DNA from: Haloarcula ordinaria
GTDB lineage: Archaea; Halobacteriota; Halobacteria; Halobacteriales; Haloarculaceae
Direction of reading: 5' to 3'
DNA: 64,000 bases
NCBI RefSeq assembly: GCF_029338275.1
Contig: NZ_CP119789.1
Span: 2,604,001 to 2,668,000, forward strand
Positions 9,003-17,220 of the stretch are shown here, piece after piece. Within the stretch, counting starts at the first letter, position 1. Each line of letters starts with the position of its first letter. Below the pieces are notes generated by a model. The model was not told where the DNA came from and did no database searches. It saw only the letters and a program-made list of their open reading frames with translations. Both the position numbers and the translations under genes were made by a program.

Positions 9003-9761
9003 TTACTCCCCAGGGCAGCCGAGATTGTACTGGTTCGTTCGCGCCTCGGAGGGTACATCGATTGAGACTGATTCGCCATAGTCGCTGAAGGTGGTCTCCA
9101 TAGTCGCCGTTGCGGAATTGTCCCTGTTCGACACGGTGAAGCGAAGTTCCGTTCTGAGGAGGCGCTTAGTGTCGGCATCGATCCAGGCTCGCAGTTCGAC
9201 GCCGTCGATACGCGGACCGCCGAACAGCGGTCGTGACTGGTCGTCTTGATACTCGGTGAGCGCATCGGAGCTCGGTTCGCCGGTGAGGACCACAGCCCGG
9301 TCGCCATCGACGGTTTCGGTGCCGTTCCAGTACAGCGATCCCGACTCAAGCAAAGAGAGTTGGCGGACCGCCGGAGTTCGGTTCACCCACTGGACGGTAT
9401 CGTCGGATTCCTCGACTGCCCAGCCGTCCCACGGTGGTGCACACTCCCGGTAGACGGTTCGATTCACCACGAACGTACGTCGTGACTCGCTATCTCTGAT
9501 GGCTTCCTGGCGCAACGTACGTGCGGCGACATCGACAGTGCCGGTGAGTGCAATATCGACCCGCTCGGTGCGGCCGTCGGCAGCGCTTGTGACAGTCATG
9601 TGTGATTCGAAGCGGTAGGTATCGGTTGCCGAGTGGGTACTCGTCGCATTTTCGAGTGCCTCGACGGCGCGGTCTTCGCGTGTGTAGTCGGGGCCGAACA
9701 GCGAACACCCACTCGTCAGGACACAGACGACCAGCAGGGCGTGGAGGGCGAAGCGGGCCAT
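9003..9761 (-). CDS. Secreted lipoprotein, LolA/LppX-like fold suspected
   Basis: A 252-residue lipoprotein. The signal peptide MARFALHALLVVCVLTSGC ends in a lipobox with Cys19, without a twin-arginine pair, so Sec export is expected. The mature part reads like haloarchaeal lipoproteins that resemble LolA/LppX: alternating strands (YRFESHMTVTSA, RTFVVNRTVYREC, VELRAWIDADTKRLLRTEL). The ATG at 9761 is preferred over upstream frames because it starts the signal peptide and a TATA-like ataagtact lies about 30 bases upstream. Function is unknown; lipid or hydrophobic-ligand binding is only a fold-based guess. Confidence 0.75.
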   Translation of the reverse strand: MARFALHALLVVCVLTSGCSLFGPDYTREDRAVEALENATSTHSATDTYRFESHMTVTSAADGRTERVDIALTGTVDVAARTLRQEAIRDSESRRTFVVNRTVYRECAPPWDGWAVEESDDTVQWVNRTPAVRQLSLLESGSLYWNGTETVDGDRAVVLTGEPSSDALTEYQDDQSRPLFGGPRIDGVELRAWIDADTKRLLRTELRFTVSNRDNSATATMETTFSDYGESVSIDVPSEARTNQYNLGCPGE

Positions 9762-9939
9762 CGTTGGTCGATTATACCGCACCAGTACTTATCTTCCCCG
9801 GCGCGACCGACGAGACCAAGTGACAATAGAGGGCGTTTTGATATCCTCAATCGGAGATATATTTCAGTAGTCCTGTTGAACACACAGCGCACGGGTGTGG
9901 TGCGAACGCTTTTCTGTAAGTGGGATATCACTCCAACAA

Positions 9940-10836
9940 ATGGCGGACCGGTCCACTGAGCGAGTGCTCGCCGGTCTCGAACTCACTCGCGGGCTGACGA
10001 TTCAGATGCTGGCAATCGGTACGTTGGGGATGCTCGTCGGTTGGACACTATTCAGTGGGCTCTACCAGGTTACGACTGGGAATGTCGTGACGTTCCAGTT
10101 TGTACCGGAGTCGGTCGGGTGGGTTGCGACCCCACTGAACATCCTCGTCCTCGTGTTTCTCGGGACGGCGATTCTCGTTCCCCACGAGTGGCTCCACGGG
10201 CTCGCAATCAGACACTATGGTGGCGAGCCACGCTACGGTGTCGGCGTCGCTCACTTCGTGCTCCCGTACGCATACGCGACAACCGACCACGAGTTCACGC
10301 GCAACCAGTTCATCGTGGTCCTCTTGACGCCACTCGTCGTGATGACGCTCGTCGGCGTCCCCTTGATGATCCTGCTTGAGTGGGGATGGTTGGTCATTCC
10401 ACTGACGTTGAACGCCGCTGGGGCAGTCGCAGACATCTGGATGACACTGATGGTGGTGAGCTATCCAGCACACGTTCGAATCGTTGATCACGAAAGCGGC
10501 GTCCGAATCGTCGGGCAGGACAGCGATAGACCGCGTTCGCTGTCGATAACGTCGCTCGTCTGGGACGCGCTCTCCGGAGCAGCGGTGGCGTTGTTCCTCG
10601 TGGGGATACTACTGGCACTTGTTGGTCCGATACTCCTCTCGGCGCTCGGCGTCGAGTCGATAACCGTCGGGACGCCGGGGACGCTCACGTACCTCTTCGC
10701 GTTCGTCAACACCGCAGAGGAGATCTCGATCAGCGTCGGTCCGGGCGTCCTGAGCGTGGGTGGTCTGCTCGGCTTGGTGTACGCGTTCGTGCGGAGCTAT
10801 CGCCGAGGCAAGCGAGTCCCCACAGATATCGCGTAA
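9940..10836 (+). CDS. DUF3267 putative zincin-type membrane metallopeptidase
   Basis: A 298-residue protein with about seven membrane segments. HEWLHGLAIRHYGG (about residues 82-95) fits the HExxH zinc-binding motif at the end of a membrane helix, as in DUF3267 (described as putative zincin peptidase). PH-E-x-x-H is preceded by a hydrophobic segment (LNILVLVFLGTAILV) as in intramembrane proteases. The ATG at 9940 is used because ADRSTERVLAGLELTRG precedes the first membrane segment directly. Together with the CPBP protease at 17.2-18.3 kb it gives the island two candidate membrane proteases. Substrate unknown. Confidence 0.8.
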   Translation: MADRSTERVLAGLELTRGLTIQMLAIGTLGMLVGWTLFSGLYQVTTGNVVTFQFVPESVGWVATPLNILVLVFLGTAILVPHEWLHGLAIRHYGGEPRYGVGVAHFVLPYAYATTDHEFTRNQFIVVLLTPLVVMTLVGVPLMILLEWGWLVIPLTLNAAGAVADIWMTLMVVSYPAHVRIVDHESGVRIVGQDSDRPRSLSITSLVWDALSGAAVALFLVGILLALVGPILLSALGVESITVGTPGTLTYLFAFVNTAEEISISVGPGVLSVGGLLGLVYAFVRSYRRGKRVPTDIA

Positions 10837-10973
10837 GTCACTCCGCTTACGATACCGAATACAATGAAAGAGGGGGAGGAGGGTGCTTCAACCACGGTAC
10901 GCATCGGTCTCAATCGTATCTCGATGTCTGGCAGGCCGAGTACTGAATACCGTCGTTCGCGTAGTACTCACAC

Positions 10974-11414
10974 ATGGACCCATTATTCCGTGAAGTACAG
11001 CGGTTTCGCCAGCCGTGGATCTGGACACTCCTCGGAGGGATCGCGCTGCTCATGCTCGTGTTGGGGCCCATTTCGTGGGGCGGACTCGTCATCGTCGGTG
11101 CGGTCGCTGGGTTCGTCTACAGCCTTCGTCTCACGACCGAAGTGAGAGCTGACGGTATATATCTCAAAATGTGGCCACTTCACCACTCGTTCCGTCGAAT
11201 ACCGTGGGCAGAAATCGAACAGCGCGAGACCAAACAGTACAGACCACTCCGTGAGTTCGGCGGCTGGGGGATTCGCTGGGCACCCGGGAAGCTTGCCTAC
11301 AACGTACGTGGTAATCGAGGAGTTTGGATCGAACGGACGAACGAGCGTGATGTGCTTCTCGGGTCTCAACACCCGGAGGAGTTCGTCAAGGCCATCGACG
11401 AGGCAGTACAGTAG
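10974..11414 (+). CDS. Two-TM protein with a PH-like domain (DUF6141-like)
   Basis: A 146-residue membrane protein: two hydrophobic segments at about 18-52, then a beta-rich domain (TTEVRADGIYLKMWPLHH, IPWAEIEQRETKQYRPL, GGWGIRWAPGKLAYNV). The GGWGIR motif and layout recall small archaeal PH-like proteins (DUF6141 as I remember it). Such domains sit at the membrane surface; no enzymatic residues are evident. It is followed by a 39-base island repeat in reverse orientation at 11476-11514. Confidence 0.75.
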   Translation: MDPLFREVQRFRQPWIWTLLGGIALLMLVLGPISWGGLVIVGAVAGFVYSLRLTTEVRADGIYLKMWPLHHSFRRIPWAEIEQRETKQYRPLREFGGWGIRWAPGKLAYNVRGNRGVWIERTNERDVLLGSQHPEEFVKAIDEAVQ

Positions 11415-11778
11415 CACCCTCATTTCCTCTTGATCGCAGACGAAACGGAGGTAATAAACCCTCATGCAATACCGATGCTGAATGCCCCTTCTGTATCGGT
11501 CACTTCGGTACTGAGAGGCTATCGAGAGCCCCTGTGCGCAATCATAGAATTACTACACGCGAGAAGAGTGCGGTACTCTGGGCTAAGGAGCGACAGACTG
11601 GGCAAGAGTGGTGACTTTTCTGTGCGGTGTCCATCGATTAATTCGAGTTCAGTGACGGAGCGACAGGCGAGACACTACCGTAGCGCTGCGAGTCTGTACT
11701 TGTACGCAGGCCACCGCCGCTACTTTCCGAAGTGTCGTCAAGCGAAGGATTTTCTACACTAGCCTAAGCAAATCAGTT
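11415..11778. other. Intergenic region containing an island repeat
   Basis: It holds the reverse copy of the 39-base repeat (11476-11514). The one open frame through the region has no homologue, no start context and an erratic composition, so no gene is called. The final 30 bases include gattttctacactag, a weak TATA candidate for the gene starting at 11779. Confidence 0.5.
11476..11514 (-). repeat. Island 39-base repeat, copy 1
   Basis: Read on the minus strand it begins TCAGTACCGAAGTGACCGAT and ends TTCAGCA. It matches the copy at 13025-13063 at 33 of 39 positions with no gap. It lies between the PH-like gene and the gene at 11779. Confidence 0.7.
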
Positions 11779-12507
11779 ATGGCCCTCCAAATTGACCGTG
11801 CGATTAGCAACGGCATTAGCCGGAGTGTCTCTCCGGTTGGCATCACCCTGATGGTACTGACTTTCCTCTACGTGGGGATATTCACCAGTTCGGTCAACAC
11901 GATTGTCGCTGGAGCGCTCCCACCAGAGATTCAACAGGAAGCACAGATCGGGTTGACGCTACCCCTCTCCAGTGTCCTCGCGGCGGGACTTGCACTCGCT
12001 GCCCTGCTGTTTGGCATTGCGCTCTACATCGCCGCCGCCCGCGCGTTCACTCGGCAGGGGTCAGACAGCGGAACAGTCACTGGATCGCTGTTCACCCGGC
12101 GGATTGGACGAGCGCTACTGACAGCTGTCGGTGCGAACATCGTCGTCGGTATCGCCACGTTCTTCGGGTTCGTTCTGCTGGTAATTCCCGGCATTTTCCT
12201 TATGGTGAGCTTCGCGTTCGTCGTGTTCGCCATCGCCGTGGAAGACCGTCGTCTCATTGCCTCGCTGCGACGCAGTTGGGCGCTTTCACGTGGGAATCGC
12301 TGGCGGTTAGCGGGCCTTCTATTGCTCGTTGGGGTCGTGACTGGCCTCGTTAGCAGTATCGGGTCGCTTGCATCCTTCGTCAGCCCGGGGATAGGCCAAC
12401 TCGTCACGTTCCTGGTGACTGCCCCGCTTGCGATACTTGGATATGGCATCATCGCCGACGCCTATCTTCAGATACGAGACGAGCAGTCGGATGGGGGCCA
12501 GGTGTGA
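11779..12507 (+). CDS. Multi-pass membrane protein, DUF7847-like
   Basis: A 242-residue integral membrane protein with about six hydrophobic segments. The segment SLRRSWALSRGNRWRLAGLLLLV, a basic amphipathic stretch before a membrane helix, is typical of a family of haloarchaeal membrane proteins related to the bacterial glycerophosphodiester-phosphodiesterase membrane domain and YciC-type proteins (DUF7847 as I remember it). The gene at 15397-16194 has the same organisation and is probably a distant paralogue. Function unknown. It is convergent with the small gene at 12540-12872. Confidence 0.75.
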   Translation: MALQIDRAISNGISRSVSPVGITLMVLTFLYVGIFTSSVNTIVAGALPPEIQQEAQIGLTLPLSSVLAAGLALAALLFGIALYIAAARAFTRQGSDSGTVTGSLFTRRIGRALLTAVGANIVVGIATFFGFVLLVIPGIFLMVSFAFVVFAIAVEDRRLIASLRRSWALSRGNRWRLAGLLLLVGVVTGLVSSIGSLASFVSPGIGQLVTFLVTAPLAILGYGIIADAYLQIRDEQSDGGQV

Positions 12508-12539
12508 GTCACTCGGCGGTGCAAGAGAGAATGAACTCA

Positions 12540-12872
12540 TTACAAGAGTGGTGAACTCAACCCGACCGGCTCGATCACGCTGAGAGGAGCTCGGGGGGTG
12601 AAGAAGCCGATAACAAGAAGACTCACCAGTATAGAGATCGCCGTGAGTCGCAGGGCACCAGCAGCCCGTCGTCGGGATTTCGGCAAGGACTCGGCAATGC
12701 CTGAGAGGGCCATCCCGGCAATCACAAATAGCCCAGCATAGAACGGCGTCGCCCCTTTTACTATAACGTAGTACCCTTGTTGCCCGGCCAATAGAAGTGC
12801 ACCACAGAGGAAAAACAGCCCAAGCCCTCTGGAGGGCTCGCCGAACACTGTCTCATCGATTATGGAGGGCAT
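12540..12872 (-). CDS. Small membrane protein, paralogue of the 19994-20293 product
   Basis: A 110-residue protein with three hydrophobic segments. It begins MPSIIDETVFGEPSRG and contains SGIAESLPKSRRRAAGALRL; the product of 19994-20293 begins MPSFINQIVLSEPSGR and contains SAIAESLPKDQRLTAGVLRA, so the two are clear paralogues in the same island. The start at 12872 is fixed by this alignment; longer upstream frames are not conserved. The motif AESLPK between helices 2 and 3 is the family hallmark. I do not recognise a named family. Confidence 0.7.
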   Translation of the reverse strand: MPSIIDETVFGEPSRGLGLFFLCGALLLAGQQGYYVIVKGATPFYAGLFVIAGMALSGIAESLPKSRRRAAGALRLTAISILVSLLVIGFFTPRAPLSVIEPVGLSSPLL

Positions 12873-13024
12873 CAAGCGTGTCATCTCCCGCGATGCCAAA
12901 ATACGGCGGGGATTCGCGTACCCGCCGTTGAGATAAGTCTGGTTCGATTGTGAAACGGTGCTGATGACGCTGACCGACTCGCGTGCTGTATACAGGAACG
13001 CCCTTAGCAACTACTCGAATCTTG

Positions 13025-13063
13025 TCAGTACCGGCGTGACCGATACAGAGGGTGAGTTCAGCA
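13025..13063 (+). repeat. Island 39-base repeat, copy 2
   Basis: Starts TCAGTACCGGCGTGACCGAT and ends TTCAGCA. It is the best reference copy: 32 of 39 positions match 21045-21083 and 33 of 39 match the reverse copy at 11476-11514. It lies immediately before the 3' end of the microprotein gene at 13088-13261. Confidence 0.75.
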
Positions 13064-13087
13064 GAAAAGTTGTGCAGTCTGATTCAG

Positions 13088-13261
13088 TTATTGTCTTTTC
13101 AGAGCTTTTCGGACTTCTCGGCTGACCAGATACACTCCGCCCAGAAAGAATAGTAAGGTAGTCACAACCACACCGTTAATTGCGATTAGTACCGCAGAAC
13201 CGATCAACAACGCCGCCCCCACTACGACGTTCACAATATCTGCTTTGGGCTCACTATTCAT
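13088..13261 (-). CDS. 57-residue membrane microprotein
   Basis: An ATG at 13261 opens 57 codons ending TAA at 13088. The protein has a short acidic/basic head (MNSEPKADIVN), two hydrophobic segments (VVVGAALLIGSAVLIAI and VVVTTLLFFLGGVYLV) separated by NG, and a basic tail (SREVRKALKRQ), a positive-inside topology that argues for a real gene. It lies exactly between two island repeats (13025-13063 and 13317-13391). No homologue is recognised; a small envelope protein, toxin or immunity peptide are all possible. Confidence 0.6.
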   Translation of the reverse strand: MNSEPKADIVNVVVGAALLIGSAVLIAINGVVVTTLLFFLGGVYLVSREVRKALKRQ

Positions 13262-13316
13262 TGTTTGATACTTAAGCTTCCAGCTGTTATAAACTTATCA
13301 TATACAGAAAGACTGG

Positions 13317-13391
13317 TGCGCGCTCTATTCAGCACGTCTACAGAAACCTCTCCATTCTCTGCCAGAATTGGCGTGCGAGACTTAGAGGATA
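13317..13391 (+). repeat. Island repeat, diverged copy 3
   Basis: Starts gcgcgctctattcagcac and continues through gaaacctctcc to an end resembling the 39-base unit (ccagaattggcgtgcgag). Its first half is nearly identical to 13877-13912. It lies about 50 bases upstream of the gene at 13441. Confidence 0.65.
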
Positions 13392-13440
13392 GGTCGGTCA
13401 TGAAGAGAAGACACTTACAAGCGAGTCAGGACACCTCTGT

Positions 13441-13857
13441 ATGGCCAATACCGCCCGAGTAACCGTGGCGCTCACAGTAGCCTCTGTCGTCCTACTGGTG
13501 GTCAGTGGATACCTGCCGTGGATGGCTCCGGCTTCCGACGCAACACAGGTTCCCAGTATCGGGTCGTACCTATTCGGCTACAAACTCACAGTCATCGAGA
13601 GCATCTTCGTCGGCGTGATGACTGTCGCGAGTGGCATAACTCTCGTTCTTCCATGGAATCAGGTGAAAGGAGGCGTTCTGTGTCTCCTTGGAGTGGGGTA
13701 TGCGGTTCTCCCACATTACCTCATTGCCCAACAGTCAGCCTCCTTGCCTCAGGTCTTCGAGCCGGTGATGGTCGGTCCGGCGCTTGCCTCGGTTGCGGGC
13801 TGTCTGGCGGTCGCTGCTGGAGCGTTCTCGCTTCGTGGGTCCGTCGAAGCCCGCTGA
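13441..13857 (+). CDS. Four-TM membrane protein of unknown function
   Basis: A 138-residue hydrophobic protein with four predicted membrane segments (about 8-26, 53-72, 79-95, 112-131) and a short extracytoplasmic loop after helix 1 (PWMAPASDATQVPSIG). I do not recognise a family with certainty. It is flanked on both sides by island repeats (13317-13391 and 13877-13959), with the downstream copy only 20 bases past its stop, so it is the clearest example of the gene-between-repeats arrangement. Confidence 0.7.
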   Translation: MANTARVTVALTVASVVLLVVSGYLPWMAPASDATQVPSIGSYLFGYKLTVIESIFVGVMTVASGITLVLPWNQVKGGVLCLLGVGYAVLPHYLIAQQSASLPQVFEPVMVGPALASVAGCLAVAAGAFSLRGSVEAR

Positions 13858-13876
13858 CGAACGGACTGCCGAATAC

Positions 13877-13959
13877 GCGCGCTCTATTCAGCACGACCGG
13901 AGAAACCTCCCCAGTCACTGTCAGTAGCGGTATGCAACACTCAGAGGGTCTATTCAGCA
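13877..13959 (+). repeat. Island repeat, copy 4 (two TTCAGCA ends)
   Basis: Begins gcgcgctctattcagcac, continues with ggagaaacctccccag, and ends with a full 39-base unit at 13921-13959 (TCAGTAGCGGTATGC... to TTCAGCA). It shows that the short ctattcagca motif and the 39-base unit belong to one larger element of about 83 bases. Confidence 0.7.
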
Positions 13960-14016
13960 AAGGATGTCGTCCGTCTCACTCGTTCTGTTGTGGAGCGACG
14001 TAGGCATACGAATTTA

Positions 14017-14373
14017 TCACTGTGGTCTGGAAGATGTGGGAGTATACTGATTACGGAGTTCAGAAACTAATCCAACAAGCCCTGCGAGTATGAACAGCCC
14101 CGCGAGAAGGAACCAGTCACTGTCAAGATACTGAAGGACGCCGATTGCAATGAAACTGCCATACACGAGCGGTTGGTAGAGAGGATGACTTCGAACACCG
14201 TACACTGTCGTGGAGAACAACAGTGGAACGACAATTATCCAGAGAACAACCGAATACAGACTTGGTGGCCCCAAATATACGAACTCAACGAAGGTCGCTC
14301 CCCCAACAAGCAGTATCATTAACAACAACGCTCTCGGACGGATTCGATCTCGAAGGGAGGGACTGGATCTCAT
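14017..14373 (-). CDS. Small membrane protein of unknown function
   Basis: A 118-residue protein with about four hydrophobic segments after a basic N-terminus (MRSSPSLRDRIRPRALLLM), ending in a short polar tail (SELRNQYTPTSSRPQ). No known family recognised. It lies between the repeat at 13877-13959 and the repeat at 14468-14507, in reverse orientation to its neighbour at 13441. Confidence 0.65.
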   Translation of the reverse strand: MRSSPSLRDRIRPRALLLMILLVGGATFVEFVYLGPPSLYSVVLWIIVVPLLFSTTVYGVRSHPLYQPLVYGSFIAIGVLQYLDSDWFLLAGLFILAGLVGLVSELRNQYTPTSSRPQ

Positions 14374-14467
14374 GAACTGTCTTGTCTCTGTATTGGCATC
14401 ATACTTCTGCTTATAATTCGATGGCCAGAAGACGGCCTATACCGAACATCAAGACCGGCAGGGTTGA

Positions 14468-14507
14468 GTGACCGACTTGCGCCCTGTATTCAGCACGTCT
14501 GCTGAAA
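14468..14507 (+). repeat. Island repeat, diverged copy 5 with a hairpin
   Basis: gtgaccgacttgcgccctg followed by tattcagca keeps the exact 28-base spacing between GTGACCGA and TTCAGCA of the 39-base unit. It then forms a perfect inverted repeat, TTCAGCA-cgtc-TGCTGAA (14489-14506), which may be the complete form of the element's end. Confidence 0.65.
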
Positions 14508-14657
14508 TCCATCATTTATTGAAGGTTTCAATACCGCCGTCGAACCAGAGACAACCAGCGGGCTGCACCCAGACGATGCGTTCAGTAGCTTGGCCTGTGC
14601 CAGTCCCTACTGAGAGGAGCAAACCGAGCGATTGGATGGTAGCGGACGTCCACGGTT

Positions 14658-14900
14658 TCACAACAGGTCGTTTCCGTTTACCCATCGCCACAACACAGCA
14701 CCACTCCAGCACGTGTACAGCACTGCGAGGGGAACGAGAATATAGAACAGATCTATCTGTGCGACGAACAGGTTGAGAGAGACTGTTCCCAGTGGCTTAT
14801 ATAGAACGGTTGTAACGAGGACAGCGATGCCGACGAGGACGTTCAACAGATGGAACAGCCACGCATCGATGCGAATGAGTTTATCCCCGGCAGCATCCAT
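14658..14900 (-). CDS. 80-residue two/three-TM membrane protein
   Basis: Begins MDAAGDKLIRIDAWLFHLLN, followed by hydrophobic segments at about 16-35, 40-60 and 50-72, and ends RWVNGNDLL. It resembles the small haloarchaeal membrane proteins that are often only annotated as hypothetical. It lies between the repeat at 14468-14507 and a partial repeat (ctgtattt...tgctgaaacc) at about 15023-15049. Confidence 0.6.
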   Translation of the reverse strand: MDAAGDKLIRIDAWLFHLLNVLVGIAVLVTTVLYKPLGTVSLNLFVAQIDLFYILVPLAVLYTCWSGAVLWRWVNGNDLL

Positions 14901-15100
14901 ACGCGTATCACGATTGGGTAAGGTGAAAAGACGTCGATAGGTTCGGAAGTGCCGGGCATAGAAACGAGCTCTACAGTCTATTCGTACGACTGAAAAGAAC
15001 CCACCAATGGCCGAGACGTGGCCTGTATTTGGTATAATTGCTGAAACCCTTTATTCGGAATGGGGTCCAGCAGCCGTACAGAATAACCAGCGCAAGCCGG

Positions 15101-15256
15101 TCAGCGATATCTCCCGAATGCCGTCACAGCCATACCGACGCCAGTGAGGAAAATCGAAGGCAAGATTACGTTGGCAAAGCCCTGTGTTGTCGCTATTGAA
15201 CCTGCTACGAGCCCCAATCCAATGAATAGAATACCAACAGACCCAATCTGATTCAT
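15101..15256 (-). CDS. 51-residue membrane microprotein
   Basis: From ATG 15256 the product is MNQIGSVGILFIGLGLVAGS... with two hydrophobic segments separated by TTQGFANV and ending AFGRYR. An in-frame ATG at 15292 (MILHGGKNTSADM) and a GTG at 15310 are alternative starts; the shorter form is preferred because the extra residues are polar and not signal-like. No family recognised. Confidence 0.5.
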   Translation of the reverse strand: MNQIGSVGILFIGLGLVAGSIATTQGFANVILPSIFLTGVGMAVTAFGRYR

Positions 15257-15396
15257 ATCTGCTGATGTGTTTTTCCCACCATGAAGAATCATCCTCTGTA
15301 TCTCGTACACCGCTCCTGAGATTTGTCAGGAAATTCCTCAAGGACGTACAAGGCACACAGCGCGTATCAAGCAAGGATTCGCCTGGGACCCTTCCG

Positions 15397-16194
15397 TTAC
15401 TGTGTGAGTTCACGGTAGAACGATACGGAGTACACCGCGAAGAAGCCGCCGAACAGCGTCCCGACGATAAGGACGAGGAAACCGACACCGGCCACGAGCG
15501 GGAGTGAGAGCTCCGGTAGCGGAAGTGTTGCTGCCGATTCCGGTGACAACAACAGCGAAAGGATACCGAACACACCACCAAAGACTCCACCAAGAATCCC
15601 GACGAGAATCGAGTAACCCAGGACACTAACGACGTGCTGGCGGACGACCGATACGCTGTGTTTGAGTCCGTCAACTGCACCCATGTCCTCAAGCACGATT
15701 GCCTGGCCGTAGAACTGGACGAAAAAGAGCGCCAGGAGATACAGCAGAACGACGGCAGCGACGATGATTCCGACGACGACGAGCACGGCAATGTTCGCTG
15801 ATTCGAGTCCACCGCTTCCGATAACGAAGATGCCGCCGAACAGCGCGATGAAAAACGCTACCATCCCGAGAGCGAAGTTAACCGCCACCAGGGCCAGATA
15901 CGCGACGAGAATCGAGACGTAGTGGGACTTCCCGTCCTCGACGAACGTCTGCAGTGCCGTCCTTCCAGTGAGGGCTTCGTCAGCCATCCCGATCATCCCA
16001 CCCTGGAAAAACGGCATGACAACGAGGAACACGAGCGACACTCCGAGCGAGACGACACTGCTGAGCAGTGGATTGACTGCCTGCAGGGCTAATTGTGGTA
16101 CCTGGAACAGTGATATCACGAGTATCGGGACGAGCACGACTGGATTTCTGCGGAGGGCACTAGGCGTCCGGCGGAGGGCATTCAGGACAGCCAT
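15397..16194 (-). CDS. Multi-pass membrane protein, DUF7847-like
   Basis: A 265-residue integral membrane protein with about six hydrophobic segments. Basic amphipathic linkers precede helices (NALRRTPSALRRNPVVLVP at the N-terminus and GLKHSVSVVRQHVVSVLGYS in the middle), the organisation of the gene at 11779-12507. This type is common in haloarchaea and is sometimes called a YciC/GlpM-like membrane protein; no function is established. The start at 16194 is ATG followed by the first amphipathic helix. Confidence 0.75.
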   Translation of the reverse strand: MAVLNALRRTPSALRRNPVVLVPILVISLFQVPQLALQAVNPLLSSVVSLGVSLVFLVVMPFFQGGMIGMADEALTGRTALQTFVEDGKSHYVSILVAYLALVAVNFALGMVAFFIALFGGIFVIGSGGLESANIAVLVVVGIIVAAVVLLYLLALFFVQFYGQAIVLEDMGAVDGLKHSVSVVRQHVVSVLGYSILVGILGGVFGGVFGILSLLLSPESAATLPLPELSLPLVAGVGFLVLIVGTLFGGFFAVYSVSFYRELTQ

Positions 16195-16321
16195 ATCGGG
16201 GCTTCAATCGGATGAAGTGAAAATCTGTTCCCTCTGCGACTGTTCTCGTTGTATTCAGCAGCACAGCATAGCAGGTGCAGTGGATTTCACCAGAGCCAAC
16301 CCAGTCGAATTCTACCGTGGT

Positions 16322-17173
16322 TCACTGCTGAGCGAGACAATCATCCAGTGCCGTTACAGCAGCATCGACGTCGTCGATGTCCGCTCGGTCACATCGATGC
16401 GCCGGACGCCACCATTCGACCGGGTGGAGGACGAGCGCCTCGTCGGTAAGTTCGTAGCTCGTGTAGGTAGACCATGGTCGGAATTGCCGCTGGAGTGGAT
16501 GCTCGATTACGAGTCCAGAATCCGTCACACGGAAGGTCCGCGGATTCAGTACGTTCATGAGCACGACACCGACGAACAACAGATTGTACAGCCACCATCC
16601 CCACTCGGAATTGAACACGAACGCAGAGATGATTCCGAGTGTACTGACAGTGAACGCCACCAGAGAGATACCGCCAGCCACACGCCGCCAGCGCCGCGGC
16701 CAGCGAGCCTCCCACTCGGCAAAATCGACGGCATCCGCTAGCGCCGCGTTCGCATACCGGGTCCGACTCATCGCCACTAACATTATGCCGAGTAGCATCC
16801 CGCCAGCCGTCCCGATCACTGCTAATGGTACAGCGAAGTTGGGTGGTTCGAGGCCGACAGCCACCGCACCGAACACACCGCCAAACCAGCAGAACGGAAG
16901 CACAGCGAGGAGCCAAACAGCATCGTAGCGGCCGAGACTGACCGCGAGGCCAGGCGTCCGAGAGACGATCCCACTGGCGACGACAGTGACACCTGTCACG
17001 GCGACAAGGAAGCCGACGTAGAGAACGGCCGCGTCAGTGACGGCCCGCGACAGTCCGAGGACCAATGCCGGAGCCAGAAACGCTGCGACATACAGACCGG
17101 CGACTAACACGTACAGACTGTCCGGCCCCTCGGTGCTCGACTGACCCAGTGTACGACGAATGTGGGTCGCCAT
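16322..17173 (-). CDS. Six-TM membrane protein with a C-terminal PH-like domain
   Basis: A 283-residue protein: about six membrane segments (residues 20-225) followed by a beta-rich cytoplasmic domain (TFRVTDSGLVIEHPLQRQF, SYELTDEALVLHP, CDRADIDDVDAAVTALDDC). The tail resembles PH-like domains and is similar in kind to the 10974 product. ATG 17173 is preferred to the ATG at 17182 because a TATA-like stretch at about 17198-17205 is about 27 bases upstream of it. Function unknown. A partial island repeat (gtattcagca, 16251-16260) lies just downstream. Confidence 0.7.
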   Translation of the reverse strand: MATHIRRTLGQSSTEGPDSLYVLVAGLYVAAFLAPALVLGLSRAVTDAAVLYVGFLVAVTGVTVVASGIVSRTPGLAVSLGRYDAVWLLAVLPFCWFGGVFGAVAVGLEPPNFAVPLAVIGTAGGMLLGIMLVAMSRTRYANAALADAVDFAEWEARWPRRWRRVAGGISLVAFTVSTLGIISAFVFNSEWGWWLYNLLFVGVVLMNVLNPRTFRVTDSGLVIEHPLQRQFRPWSTYTSYELTDEALVLHPVEWWRPAHRCDRADIDDVDAAVTALDDCLAQQ

Positions 17174-17220
17174 AGTAGACATTACACCCCCGACCTGGAA
17201 AAGACTGCCCTCCTGTCCGA

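Noticed and set aside
14512..14712. A minus-strand frame (MGKRKRPVVKPWTS...) overlapping the end of the 14658 gene
   Set aside because: It overlaps a better membrane gene by about 30 bases in another frame, has no homologue and no promoter; it remains possible but unsupported.
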